Both the position numbers and the translations under genes were made by a program. From Mariannaea sp. PMI_226 (Eukaryota > Ascomycota > Sordariomycetes > Hypocreales > Nectriaceae), in the NCBI GenBank assembly GCA_024336345.1, contig JANFOG010000002.1, positions 1,364,001 to 1,428,000 of the forward strand: a DNA stretch of 64,000 bases, read 5' to 3'. A model generated the notes under the pieces. It saw nothing but the letters and a program-made list of their open reading frames with translations. It was not told where the DNA came from and did no database searches. Numbering within the stretch: position 1 is the first letter of the stretch; each line of letters begins with the position of its first letter. Positions 48,023 through 58,321 of the stretch are shown here, one piece after another.

Positions 48023-48882
48023 AGTGGCCGGCGTTAAGGGTGACTTGCGTATCAAGCGGGAATGAATCCGCAGCCTGGAATGCAAGGAGCTCAGGTTGGT
48101 TTGAAGTCTCAAGTGCACGTTATCTGCACGAATTGATGAATTGATAGATAGCGGGGCTAGGTTTTATGATTTAGGTGATTGTGAAATCATCGCTGACCTA
48201 GGCTTTCGCAGTATTGTACAGGCTGTCAGAAGCAACGGAAGATGAACAGGGTGTCGTGATTTGTGTGTATCCAAGTCGCTGTATTCAGGAGGTTTGTGTG
48301 ACGGTGGCTTGAATGGCCTTGGTGAGTAACATATCCCTGGTCAGAGGTCAAGTTAAGTCAAGTCAAGTCAAGTACAACCAGATAAATTTGGCTCAGAGTT
48401 GAAACGAAGCCCGATCCATCAGGTTCGCGCATGAGATCCAATGCACGAGCTTCAGCTCCTACTGGTCAGACACCCCGGATTTTCATCAAAGTAAACAAAG
48501 CGGTTGGCCGGGGTGAAGCTGCACGAGAGGGTTGCTCCACATAAAAACCGCCTCAAGCTAGTATACACAGCCAATCAGGACGTGTCGCCTAGGGTTCCTC
48601 ATTGGGTATGTACGTACAGTCTTGCATACACGTTAAACACACAGAACAACTAGTAGTTGGACTTCAAGAACCTTCTTTCATCACAGGCAACAAACGTCAA
48701 ATCTTGAATAATAGGTGGCTCTGAACAATCTCGTCAAGGTTCAATTACTAGTGCTCACGTATACGACCAGCTTTATCGCTGAAAAATAATCGCGTCGGTC
48801 ATTGTCATCATGAATCCCCCCTTAAAACGCCGAGAATGCCAGACTCATTTTATTTCAAAACTTTTTTTGATATCCGTCCCAT
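48023..48882. other. Intergenic region upstream of the GT90 gene
   Basis: 860 bp containing the GT90 promoter and the 3' UTR of the uS8 gene. It includes (AGTCA)3 at about 48356-48373. No coding sequence recognised. Confidence 0.6.
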
Positions 48883-49521
48883 TTAGTAGAAGAAACCAAT
48901 GATCTTGCCAGCGACGTGCTTGCGACGGGCTTCCTCGTGGTCCATGATACCGGCGGAGGTGGTCAGGATGACGTAGCCGAACTGACGGGCAGGGAGCAGC
49001 TTGACAACCCACTTCTCGAGGTCGGCGAGGCGGACGTTGTAGCGGGGGGAGATGACACCAGTCTTGTTGAGACGGCCGTTAAGCTGGACAACAATCTTGC
49101 CGGAGCGGTGGTCATCGACCTCCTCGAACTCGCCAATGTAGCCTAGAGGGATACTTGTCAGTAATGTTTCGAGAGACTAAACGTTAGACGTCATGGGTAG
49201 TTTTAATAAAAAATCAGAAAAACGTGTAAGATCTCCGAGTTTCAATCTATCGGCAATTTATAGGGGCTGAGTCGTGGTGCAGTATCGACGGTAGCCCTAG
49301 TTATCATGCCGAATATTTGGTGCAGGGAGACAAAGGGGGGGGAGAGGAGAAATATCAAAGAAACACGAAGAGACAAATGAGCACGTACCGTGGCGCTGCA
49401 TGACCTGGAGGAACTTGATGATGACCTTAGAGCTAGGTCGGATCAGGACCTGGCGCTTGCCGGCCTTCTCGGCGTTGTTGATGGCGTTGAGCGCATCGTG
49501 GAGGACGGAAGTGCGAACCAT
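48883..49521 (-). CDS. RPS22: Cytosolic 40S ribosomal protein uS8 (S22/S15a)
   Basis: Spliced model, complement: 49389-49521 and 48883-49142; 130 aa, exactly the family length. The protein starts [19 protein letters not shown] and the junction restores [15 protein letters not shown]. The C-terminus is [28 protein letters not shown]. It is a small-subunit protein that binds the central domain of 18S rRNA. The single intron is long for this window (246 nt) and contains hairpins described separately. The gene is divergent from eS12, with 635 bp between start codons. Confidence 0.97.
49225..49297 (-). ncRNA. Possible intron-encoded H/ACA-like snoRNA in the uS8 intron
   Basis: Read on the minus strand, the intron has a hairpin at 49264-49297. 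Its outer stem is GGGCT/AGCCC and its inner stem GTCG/CGAC, separated by an internal loop. A smaller CCGA/TCGG hairpin at 49235-49253 and an ACA at 49225-49227 follow. Order and ACA placement resemble H/ACA snoRNAs, and yeast RPS22B carries snR44 in an intron. I see no canonical ANANNA H box and the second hairpin is short, so this is only a candidate. Confidence 0.25.
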
Positions 49522-50156
49522 TTTGGCGGTGTTGTGGAATGGAGATTCTCAAATCGAGACGGGAAATGAGGTATCTGCCAAGAAAAAACCGACATGTTAG
49601 CCTTTCCGCAGGCTGTGAGCGAGGAGAGTGCCCTCAACGATCGATCGCCAAGGGTTCTGCCGCCCAATTCGAAGAGGAGAAGCGTATCGAGTTTTCCATC
49701 GCCAGCCGTGTTCACTTATTTAACTCCAACATGGTCGAAAAACAAGAAGTTCACCGACCAGCGATGTCCGATCGATTGCTCTCCCCTGCCATGGTAAAAG
49801 GCATCATCCTGCTGGATTTCGAGTCGCTGCTTAGCGAGCCAGATACATACCTCTTTGGATTTGTCGGGTGATCCGATGAATTGCAAGTGGTTGAAAGAGA
49901 AGCACGCGAACGGGGCGAGTGAAAAAAAAAAAAACTAATGGGAACTTGTTGGTGGACCTGGTGTGCCCTGGTGGTCCGTGCACGTAAAAATGCCCTAAGG
50001 GCCCGCGCACTCGGTCGTTTAGATTTCGGCAAATCTGCGTGACACCCAAACGAAGACACTTCTAGATCACGAAGCATTACCCCCCTTCCAACTTTTTTAT
50101 TTCCTGTCTACACATAAAAATCTTCGAGGATCGCCCGACAAGAAAATCAATCCAAA
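49522..50156. promoter_or_regulatory. Divergent ribosomal-protein promoter region
   Basis: uS8 (-) and eS12 (+) diverge across 635 bp. A CCCTAA element at 49993-49998 lies about 160 bp before the eS12 start codon, within TGCCCTAAGGGC. CCCTAA-type sites are bound by Tbf1 at ribosomal-protein promoters in several ascomycetes. A 12-nt A run lies near 49922-49933. Binding here is inferred. Confidence 0.5.
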
Positions 50157-50814
50157 ATGGTGAGTTTTAGAAATTATGCCTGCGATTCCCTCCAATTTGC
50201 TCGCCGTGGTCAATGCGTATAAGCATGGAAATATCACGGCGGCCAGCGGGGGAGGGGAAAAAAACTACAATTTTGGCGAAAATTGCTGACCAAGGGTTGT
50301 AATAGTCGGACGTAGAAGACAACGTTCCCGAGGTCGTTGAGGAGGTTGAGGTCTCCGGCGATGCTCCCAAGGGTCAGATGTCCATTCTCGACGCCCTCAA
50401 GGGTGCCCTGAAGCTCGCTCTCATGCACGACGGTCTCGCCCGTGGTCTCCGTGAGGCTTCCAAGGCCCTCGACCGACGACAGGCTCACATGTGTGTCTTG
50501 AACGAGAACTGCGAGGAGGAGGCTTACAAGAAGCTCGTCATTGCTCTCTGCAACGAGCACAACATTCCCCTCATCAAGATCCCCGACGGCAAGCAGCTCG
50601 GCGAGTGGGCTGGTCTCTGTACGTTTTATTCCGGAATGGTGGACATGTGGGGAGTCTAGGGATAAATTGCTAACATGTTGGATTTTCAGGCGTCCTGGAC
50701 CGTGAGGGCAACGCCCGCAAGGTCGTCAACTGCTCTTGCGTCGTTGTCAAGGACTGGGGTGAGGAGTCTCAGGAGCGATCCATCCTTCTCAACTACTTCC
50801 AGACCGAGCAGTAA
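50157..50814 (+). CDS. RPS12: Cytosolic 40S ribosomal protein eS12
   Basis: Spliced model: 50157-50159, 50306-50618, 50690-50814; 146 aa. The first coding exon is the ATG alone, followed directly by GTGAGT. Intron 1 (146 nt) ends TAATAG and joins [16 protein letters not shown], the known acidic N-terminus. Intron 2 (71 nt) joins GEWAGL to [20 protein letters not shown]. The core has [31 protein letters not shown], an L7Ae-like fold. It is part of the beak of the small ribosomal subunit. Confidence 0.97.
50203..50240 (+). ncRNA. snoRNA-like hairpin in the first eS12 intron
   Basis: The intron holds a stem GCCGTG (50203-50208) / CACGGC (50235-50240) and an inner stem ATGC/GCAT (50213-50216, 50223-50226). 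A large asymmetric internal loop separates the two stems, and ACA appears about 30 nt downstream. This resembles one arm of an H/ACA RNA. Vertebrate RPS12 introns host snoRNAs, but homology to those is not shown. It could equally be a chance or splicing-related structure. Confidence 0.2.
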
Positions 50815-51132
50815 ATACATGGATACGGACGGCGTTGGATTTGAAGGGGTTTAGAGGTGCGGACTTGGTCTCGAGACCGCTCGACACGACTTTACGGTTG
50901 TAACTCTAGCCGTTTCGGTTGGCATCTGTCTGGGTTCAGGCCTTACGTCTCACGGCCATATTGCATCGAGAGGAATAAAAAAATTTGGGAATCAATGGAA
51001 AATTGGCTTATGTCAATCAAACTTTGCAGTATCTGTATGTGTCTGCGTGTGTGCATGTATGAGTGTATGGCTAGATGTGCATGCTGTCCCTTGAAATGTG
51101 ACATGAAGTATTGTGCTTTTACTTTATCGGCT
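50815..51132. other. Convergent intergenic region
   Basis: 318 bp between the eS12 stop (+) and the PIN4 stop (-), shared by the two 3' UTRs. I see nothing else in it. Confidence 0.6.
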
Positions 51133-51810
51133 CTACTTGCGTCCTTCAACCTGGTTCCGAGGGTTAGAAGTGTTTGAAGACCACCTTTCAAGGGGCAAAA
51201 CACTGATGTGCTTCATATTACTTACCATAATGATATGATAACCAAAGCCAGTCTTCACCTGGCCAATCTTGGGGGCAGCTGTTGTACTAGGCTCAAGAGC
51301 GAACGCAACCTCTTCGAATTGGGGATCCAAAGAGCCCTTTGCCTTCCACCCAAGAGAGCCACCTGAAGCCATCTAGTTAGCACTTGTTCAATTCCATAAA
51401 TGTGATAGAAGAGACATGTAAAGAACTGGACTGACCCTGCCTAGCCTTGTCTTCCGAAAAGTCGCGGGCCACCTCATCGAACTTGACACCATCATTCAGT
51501 TTAGCCAGGGCCTCTTCCTTTTTGGAGTGCTTCTCGCACTGATATCTCTATGTTAGTCTTGAAACTAATCAATCATTCATACCTTCCCCCCACGATACCC
51601 TGGCAGTATAATATTGGTTGGGTAGCCAGAAATCCGGTGATAAGATGAACGTACCAGAATGTGGCGGACGTTGATGGACTGAGCGCCCTTCTTACTGGTA
51701 CCGGCATCCTTACTATCCTTCTCCGCGCCGTCGCCCTTCTTCTTGCCCTTGTCCTTCCCTTTATCCCCACCCTTCCCCTTGTCGCCAGCCTTCTTGTCGT
51801 TTTTGCCCAT
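51133..51810 (-). CDS. PIN4: Parvulin-type peptidyl-prolyl isomerase (Par14/PIN4)
   Basis: Spliced model, complement: 51655-51810, 51436-51538, 51226-51362, 51133-51150; 137 aa. The last coding exon is 18 nt (VEGRK and stop). Junctions restore [17 protein letters not shown], then [19 protein letters not shown], then GYHIIMVEGRK. The N-terminal 40 residues are Lys/Gly/Asp-rich ([15 protein letters not shown]..), as in human Par14, where this tail binds nucleic acid. One parvulin domain follows with the conserved FGYHIIMV end. It lacks a WW domain and so is not Ess1/Pin1. Par14 is linked to pre-ribosome processing. Confidence 0.94.
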
Positions 51811-52114
51811 GTTTGCGTGTTTGTCCTTACGAGGGTGTGGTAGTGATGATGGTTGAAGCAGCACCTCTAGCATGAGAAGTGATTTGACCAGTGGGCTGGG
51901 TGCCCCGCCATTTTTGTAACCCTGGAGAGCTGCCCCTCAGCTAAATACAAGTTTGAATTATCAGATTCAGGAGCTCCAAAAGTGAAGAACTTCAACAATT
52001 GGCACTTTTGGGCACATGTGAATTGGATCGATTCTAGGTTACTTTTTTTCCCCTTCTTTATTTATGGAGTTCCCTTGAGTATGGTGGACTCATCCTCTGC
52101 TTTTCATTCCACAA
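51811..52114. other. Intergenic region upstream of PIN4
   Basis: 304 bp between the SRA-gene stop and the PIN4 start, both on the minus strand. It must contain the PIN4 promoter. No specific element recognised. Confidence 0.6.
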
Positions 52115-53404
52115 TCATATTATTCTTGAGTATCGTCCCGGCCCTTTCGCTGGCGGCTCAACCAGCGGAATCAACTGCCCAATCTTAGCGAGCTCCAATG
52201 AGGTATGAAAAGCCAGAGCCCTCATGTATTGCTCTCGGTCGATCTTCTCTTGAGCCTTTTCCATCTTCCAGTCCATCCAAGCTTGGGGTCCTCTCCTCTG
52301 GTTCATCATCTCCCCTTCGTACTTCTCGAAAAGTTCCCAATCATCCAGCTGTGATGGCCGAGGAATTTTGATTACCTCTTCTACCGGGAGCTGATTCTTG
52401 ACTCGTTCAAGCTTGAGAGCAAGTTGATGAAGTTCCGTGTTGACATCGAGCTTTTGCCCGTACTGGAGGATTTTGTAGCTGCTCGGCAGTAATTGTTAGC
52501 CATCCATACTATTCCTTAATCCAGATACACTATCCAACCTACAGTCCGTCATATCTTACGCCCGCCTTGGGAGCAAGAGGACTTTGAAGCTTATGTCCTC
52601 TGAGGATTCGGATCTTTGAGCCAACCCGACTGATGAGGGACAAATGTATGTCGGAAATTTTTCCTTCCCTGATGTACGTGACAATTCCTTCCGACAAATT
52701 CACATCTTCTCTTCCAGTCATGAGGGGCAAGGCAGCAATGCCATACTTGCCTTTCGTCGAGGTCTCTATAACGCTTCCGACGATGCTATCACGGTATGCG
52801 CAGGCAAGATTCAGCCACCAGCTAAATAAGCTTGTCAGAATCACTTTCGGGACTTGCGTGGTTCCTCGGTTTACTTACTGCCCAGTTTCAAATTGATTTC
52901 CTTCAAACTCTGATAATGTCCCAAATAGCTGTGTCGTCCAGAGGCATTGATTATTCTCCGTTCCACTGCTCATTATCACATTCCTGAGCCGTCCAGTTTT
53001 GGGCAGATTGAAATATCGCTCCTGATCGACTGTGAAGTACTGCTCTCGAAAACGAGTTCTCCACAATCTCTGCAGTTTTTCCACCATGATCACATCGTCA
53101 CGAAATCTAGTCGGTGTAGGAGACGGTCGATTTCTGGGGTTTATGATGTCAGATAAGAGTTTATCAAGCCGGGCCTTCTGTATTGTGCTGAAGTCGATCC
53201 TGGGCACGCCACAAATTTCGTCCTTCAAAACCGCTGACAGGAATCCCATGGCTTCCTCCCATCGTAGCCCAAGACTTCTTTTATCTCCTAGGTCTGCACG
53301 AACACAATCTGACAGATTTAGCAGCAAATTATTATCGAGGCCATCGCTTGGAAGCAGAGTACTATTATGGAGCGTTTCGGTTGAGCCGAGGACAGAGAGG
53401 GGGT
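52115..53404 (-). CDS. SRA-YDG domain protein (5' end unresolved)
   Basis: Supported exons, complement: 52879-53404, 52543-52821, 52115-52478. Junctions in frame restore EGNQFETGHWWLNLACAYRD and VRYDGLYKILQYGQ. The last half is an SRA-YDG domain, with HLSLISRVGSKIRILRGHKL, APKAGVRYDGLY and a Tyr-rich strand at the end. SRA domains bind 5-methylcytosine or 5-hydroxymethylcytosine in UHRF1, SUVH and McrBC-type proteins. The N-terminal 175 residues are helical and not recognised. The reading frame closes just above 53404 behind a likely acceptor (ATCAATAG), so a small first exon is needed. One option is 53539-53566 (MAFSDPYAL), whose donor GTTCCT is weak; another is a start at the internal Met in LRWEEAM. 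No RING, SET or methyltransferase domain is present. Confidence 0.78.
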
Positions 53405-55306
53405 CTATTGATAGTCAGTCTATCGGACACACCGCTCCAATCTGTAATATCCATCCTACTTCTAGAGTAGATAAGGTAGTCGGAGGAGCCATTAAACCCC
53501 CAGCTGCTTTCAGGATCAAACCTCGCTGTGAGAGGAACCTAGGGCATACGGATCAGAAAACGCCATTTCAAAGGTGATAGGACTGAACACACGTGGAAGC
53601 AATATGCCGCTGTCCTCCCACGCATGGTTAACCTGGAATACGAAATGAGCCCATTCGTAGAAGTTTGCTGCAACAAGACCAGGGTGGCCCTTTATTCAGT
53701 ACCCCATCCGAAAGTAGCATGTAAGAGAGGTCAATCCAGTACGCCTTTGTCTTCCCCGTCACCATCAGCAGCCCACAGGTCAGATACCAGTCCGCACTTC
53801 AGTTGGCTAGAGCACAGTCAAAGGAATAGGTGGGAATGATCAACCGACTTGCCTGAGCCATCCATGGGGGCCATGGAAGAAAGTATCAGCATAGGAATAG
53901 TATCAATAGTAACAGGTGATTAGGGCTGTAAGCTCAGAAGTATAAAGAAGGGGTTGTCAGTACCTAGGCTTGTTGTGTGCAAGGCAAGACGTTGTTAGCA
54001 GGTCGCCCCATCGTTGCGCCTTATCGCCTTGTAGAACGATACAAGCCGGCAACAGCAGCCCTTCTATTTTGCCCCCGGGAAGTTAATTAAGGTACCTGTC
54101 AAGAGGATAACTCCCTAACGAGGTAGGTATCTTAGTCAGAGAAGTATTATGTAGGAAAACGGTAACCAAGAAATCCCCTGCAGCGGAATTCTCAACGCAT
54201 TTCATCATAACAAACGGGGTAATTACGCATTGCCATTGATTATCACTATTATGAAATTTGAGAGGAAGAATTTTCTATTAACAAGAAACAATTGCATAAG
54301 TAGTATGAAAAGAAAACAAAATGCAGATGATTGTATCGATCTTGCCAGATACTACATCACTAACATTGACGGCTTCAGGCAAGCCCTGTCCTGAAGCTGA
54401 TGCCAATCTCCAAACACTCTCCTGCTCAGCTTTCATTCTGATCAAACTCTCTTGTCTCTCAACCAAGGACCAAGAAATATCCTTTGTTAGACTCTTTTGG
54501 ACGAGCGAACGAATGTCCGTCTTAGGGACACACTAGGATCTGGTTGTTCAGGTTCTTGTACTCACCTTGTTCGTTCCAGCATCTTTGTGTGTTCCCCATT
54601 TTCAAAAATCGAAGAAATAAACTATTCTATGCAATGCAAAATCGTTCCATGATTGCTCACTAGTGTTGTAATCAATTCACGGGCTAGTTGACCGAGTCTC
54701 GATCTTGAGTGAACTCGTGCGTTTGAGTGTGACTGATATTGTCGTTTTGTGTTACCCTTTATCCGTATATTAAGTCTCCGGTCAGCGATATTCCACTCTG
54801 CTACGGAGAGGTCTCCTGCCACTCTCCAGCACTAAAAGGACCTACAAAGGCAGCAGGACTGCTCTAGCCGCTCTGTTTATGATGGTTTTGGAGGCTAAAG
54901 ATAAGATATATTGCTACCACACCCCAAAAAGAAACTAAAATATTATATTAAAGGCCTTTAAAGAACCAAAAGGGCTGAATGAGCAAGGGCATTTGATATT
55001 GTCTGGGTTGATCATCGTAATTAGGTACTTATACGACGTTCATGAGGTTGCATTAAGAAACTGACCTGAGAGTTTCCTACCCTATACCATAACTCCTGGA
55101 GTATTCCCTCACCGCCTTCCAAAGACGGCAGCACGCTTTGTCCACCGCTTGCCAAAACCAGGCTCTTATAATTTACTGCCGGAGGAAAAATTACCCGTCG
55201 CAAAAAGTCGCCCGGCCATATCAGGGACGAAATAACATCAACGCGCTCTGTAGCTACAACGGAGTCGCCAGAAAGAATAACCACATTACTTTGTAAGACG
55301 TGGATA
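53405..55306. other. 1.9-kb region without a supported gene
   Basis: It should include the missing 5' exon and promoter of the SRA gene (roughly 53405-53700) and the PUS7 promoter at the right end. The middle, especially 54090-54980, is A/T-rich with no coherent frame. A minus-strand open frame at 55021-55284 gives a protein-like translation that I could not assign. Confidence 0.5.
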
Positions 55307-57624
55307 ATGGCCGACCAGAATCATTTTGCGCTGCGCGGGGGCGCCGCCTACAATACTGGTATTGGAATCACCCAGAGGGCGACTCCTCTCGCCAATGCCT
55401 GGACTGGAGTTCTTCGCACCAGGTAAGCTGTTGCGCCAAAGACTTTGCGCATTGTATCTGACAGACCAAGATTCTCGGACTTCCAAGTCAATGAGATTAA
55501 GGAAGATGGCTCAGTTCTGCACCTGACCCACGTGGGATTGCTCGACAACGAGATACAGGTACCTATCCCCATATGATAATTATGTAGTTCTTGGGTTGAC
55601 ATTGCGACTAGACCACTGATGCAAAGAAAGAATCCAATTCTGAGAAATTGGAGGAAGAAGCCGGCAAAGATGAGAAATTACAGAACGAGAATAAAGAGGC
55701 TCCTGTCAATGGGAATGATTCGGCCAATGCTCCTGAGCAAAGTCGAGAGGTTTCGGCTGAAGATGCAAGCGCACTTGAGGCTCTGACTGATGCTACATTT
55801 ACTCAAGAACTTGTCGAGTTGTACAAGGCAGGGCATGGCGCAGATCATGAAAAAAAGAAATCAGTCACTTCAAAGCCCGTCGACGACCGACCCAAGCGAG
55901 GTCAAATACACCAAGAGATTCGTCGCATCTTCAAGTCACAAATCGAGACCAACACCGATGAATTCGGTGCAATCATTGCAAGCTTTGTCCCTCTGAGGAA
56001 GAACAACAAGAAGAGGGGTCGTGGGAACCGCGAAAAGCGTGAGGAGAAGCCAGCAGGGGAGTATCTTCACTTCACCCTCTACAAGGAGAACCGGGATACA
56101 ATGGATGCTGTCAACCAGATTGCGCGATTCCTCAAGGTCAAGACCCAGGTCATTGGCTACGCTGGTACGAAGGACAGAAGGGCTTCCACTGTACAACGGT
56201 GTTCAGTGCGATATATGCGCTCTCGAAACCTCGCTGGTCTCAACGGTCGTTTGTGGGGCGTCTCGACGGGCAATTACGAATATCACAGCAGGCCTGTGTA
56301 TCTCGGCCAACTCCAAGGCAACGAATTTGTCATTGCGATAAAGAACTGCGTTATGGCTGGCGAGAACAAAGACGACTCTGCCGCACAAAGAGCTGACAAG
56401 TTGAGAATCAACGTGGATGCGGCTCTTGCTCACATGGCAGAACACGGCTGGATCAATTATTTTGGGCACCAGAGATTCGGCACTCATGACATCGGTACCC
56501 ACGAGATTGGAAAACTGATCCTCGGAGATAAGTACGAGGACGCGGTGAACTCTCTTCTTCACTACGACGAGGAGATTGCTGCGAAGGCGGAGGCAGGAGA
56601 AATTCCGGAGGAAGCGTCCAAGAGAGACGACTATCTCCGCAACCAGGCCTGCATGCTGTTTTTGACTGGCAAGGATGCTGAAAGGGCCATCAAAATCCTT
56701 CCCAGACGCTTTTCTGCCGAGGGGTGTATTCTCCGCCACCTCAACCGAATGGGCTCATCATCCAGGAGAGACTTCGTCGGGGCTCTTATCCACATCACCC
56801 GTGGGTTGCGCTCCATGTACCTTCACGCATATCAATCTTTCATTTGGAACCATGCCGCGAGTAAGCGCTGGGAGCTCTACGGCGAGACAGTCAAGGAAGG
56901 CGATCTGGTCATTGCACAGGCTGAAGCAACTCCCCTAGTTGCCGGACAGGACCAGGACGGTGATGACATCATAAACCCCGTCGAGGATGACGATGACGCC
57001 CCCTTGCGCGCGCGACCTCTGACTGCCGAGGAGGCTGCCAGCGGCCGCTTCACTGTCTACGACGTGGTACTCCCCACACCTGGGTACGATGTTGTGTACC
57101 CGGATAATGAGATCGGTACTTTTTACCAGGAGTTCATGGGCCGCGAGGACAACGGCGGACTCGACCCTTACAAAATGCGCCGTATGCGTCGTGAATTCAG
57201 CTTACCGGGGCGCTACCGCAAACTGATGAACCGCTTCCTTGCACCGCCATCCGCCGATGTCCGCGTGTACACAGACGAGACAGAGCAGATGCACCCCACA
57301 GACCTGGACATCATCAAAGCGACTTCAAAGACAGCCAACGGAAGCGGTGGCAAGCGACGACGTGAGGATGAAAGTGCTGAGTCGGCGACCAAGAAGACCA
57401 AACTCGAAGGCGAAGAGGATTCGACACCTGCGGAGGTTGAAATGAAAGAGGCGGATAATAATACCAAGGAACCAACTTCGGCCGAACAAGATGAAGACAA
57501 TACCGCTACTGCGCCAGAACCCGAAAAGGTTGCCGTAGTTGTCAAGTTCCAGCTTGGCCGAAGTGCCTATGCAACCGTAGCGCTACGAGACCTCATGGGT
57601 GACCCGCCAGAGGAGACGGCATAG
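55307..57624 (+). CDS. PUS7: tRNA/snRNA pseudouridine synthase Pus7 (TruD family)
   Basis: Spliced model: 55307-55422, 55465-55558, 55612-57624; 740 aa. Intron 1 is only 42 nt, intron 2 is 53 nt. Exons 1 and 2 encode MADQNHFALRGGAAYNTGIG and RFSDFQVNEI, both normal TruD N-terminal elements. The catalytic loop is GYAGTKDRRASTVQ with its Asp, and the family signature NYFGHQRFGT is present. A 70-residue acidic insert after the FQVNEI part, and an acidic C-terminal tail before VVVKFQLGRSAYATVALRDL, are eukaryotic features. It converts U to pseudouridine in tRNA (position 13, and 35 in pre-tRNA-Tyr), U2 snRNA and mRNAs. Confidence 0.96.
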
Positions 57625-58321
57625 GAAGACGGTTAGGACAAAAAGCGTTGGATGAAACTCAAAGTGTTATTAATTGAACTCTGGAGGATAAAAGGGGAAG
57701 CGGATAGAAGGCTTGTCACTGACGAACTCGATTTTGTTGCATGTAAATTTGGTTCCCATCTACATGAGTGGGACCAAGAAATACATACGGTACATACATG
57801 CGTGGTAGAATATGGGACGCATAGAGCGCTCGCTAGATGATAGGATATTTCAGGCCTTTTTTTTTTCTTTGAGGCAATCTTGTTCCAAAACAACAGCAAT
57901 CTTGCAGTTACTTGCAGTTCCAACCCGATCCCAGCCATCCATTGAAATAACAGAGCATTTGACAAAGAAGAAAATAAAGGTTGATACCACCCCTCCCACC
58001 AGCCAACCAGCCCACCAGCCCATCGTCGCCCATCATTCCTGATCGGCGAACCAATCCTCACGGTGTTTCGAGGTTCTCATCTTCATCTGGTCACGTTGTG
58101 CTGGTATGAATATCCGCATCAAGTGTAGCAAACTCGCAGTCTCTGATGGCTGCCTCATGACCTAGGCCCAGCCTTGTTTCATGTCATCATGGGCAGGGAA
58201 TGCCAAGACAAAAGTAGGGTGTAAAATAAACACACAAAAAAAATAGCAGTTCTTTTTTCCACTTATAGGTGTTGGGAGTGCAATGGCTCCTCAATTCATC
58301 GCAGTAGGGGTCTCGCGTTGT
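57625..58321. other. Convergent intergenic region
   Basis: 697 bp between the PUS7 stop (+) and the MAPKK stop (-), for the two 3' UTRs. T-runs lie near 57858 and 58250. No gene seen. Confidence 0.6.

Noticed and set aside
53376..53425. 28-nt intron (GTGTGTCC to AATAG) giving a start MDITDWS for the SRA gene
   Set aside because: The frame works, but 28 nt is too short for a fungal spliceosomal intron. The first exon was left open.
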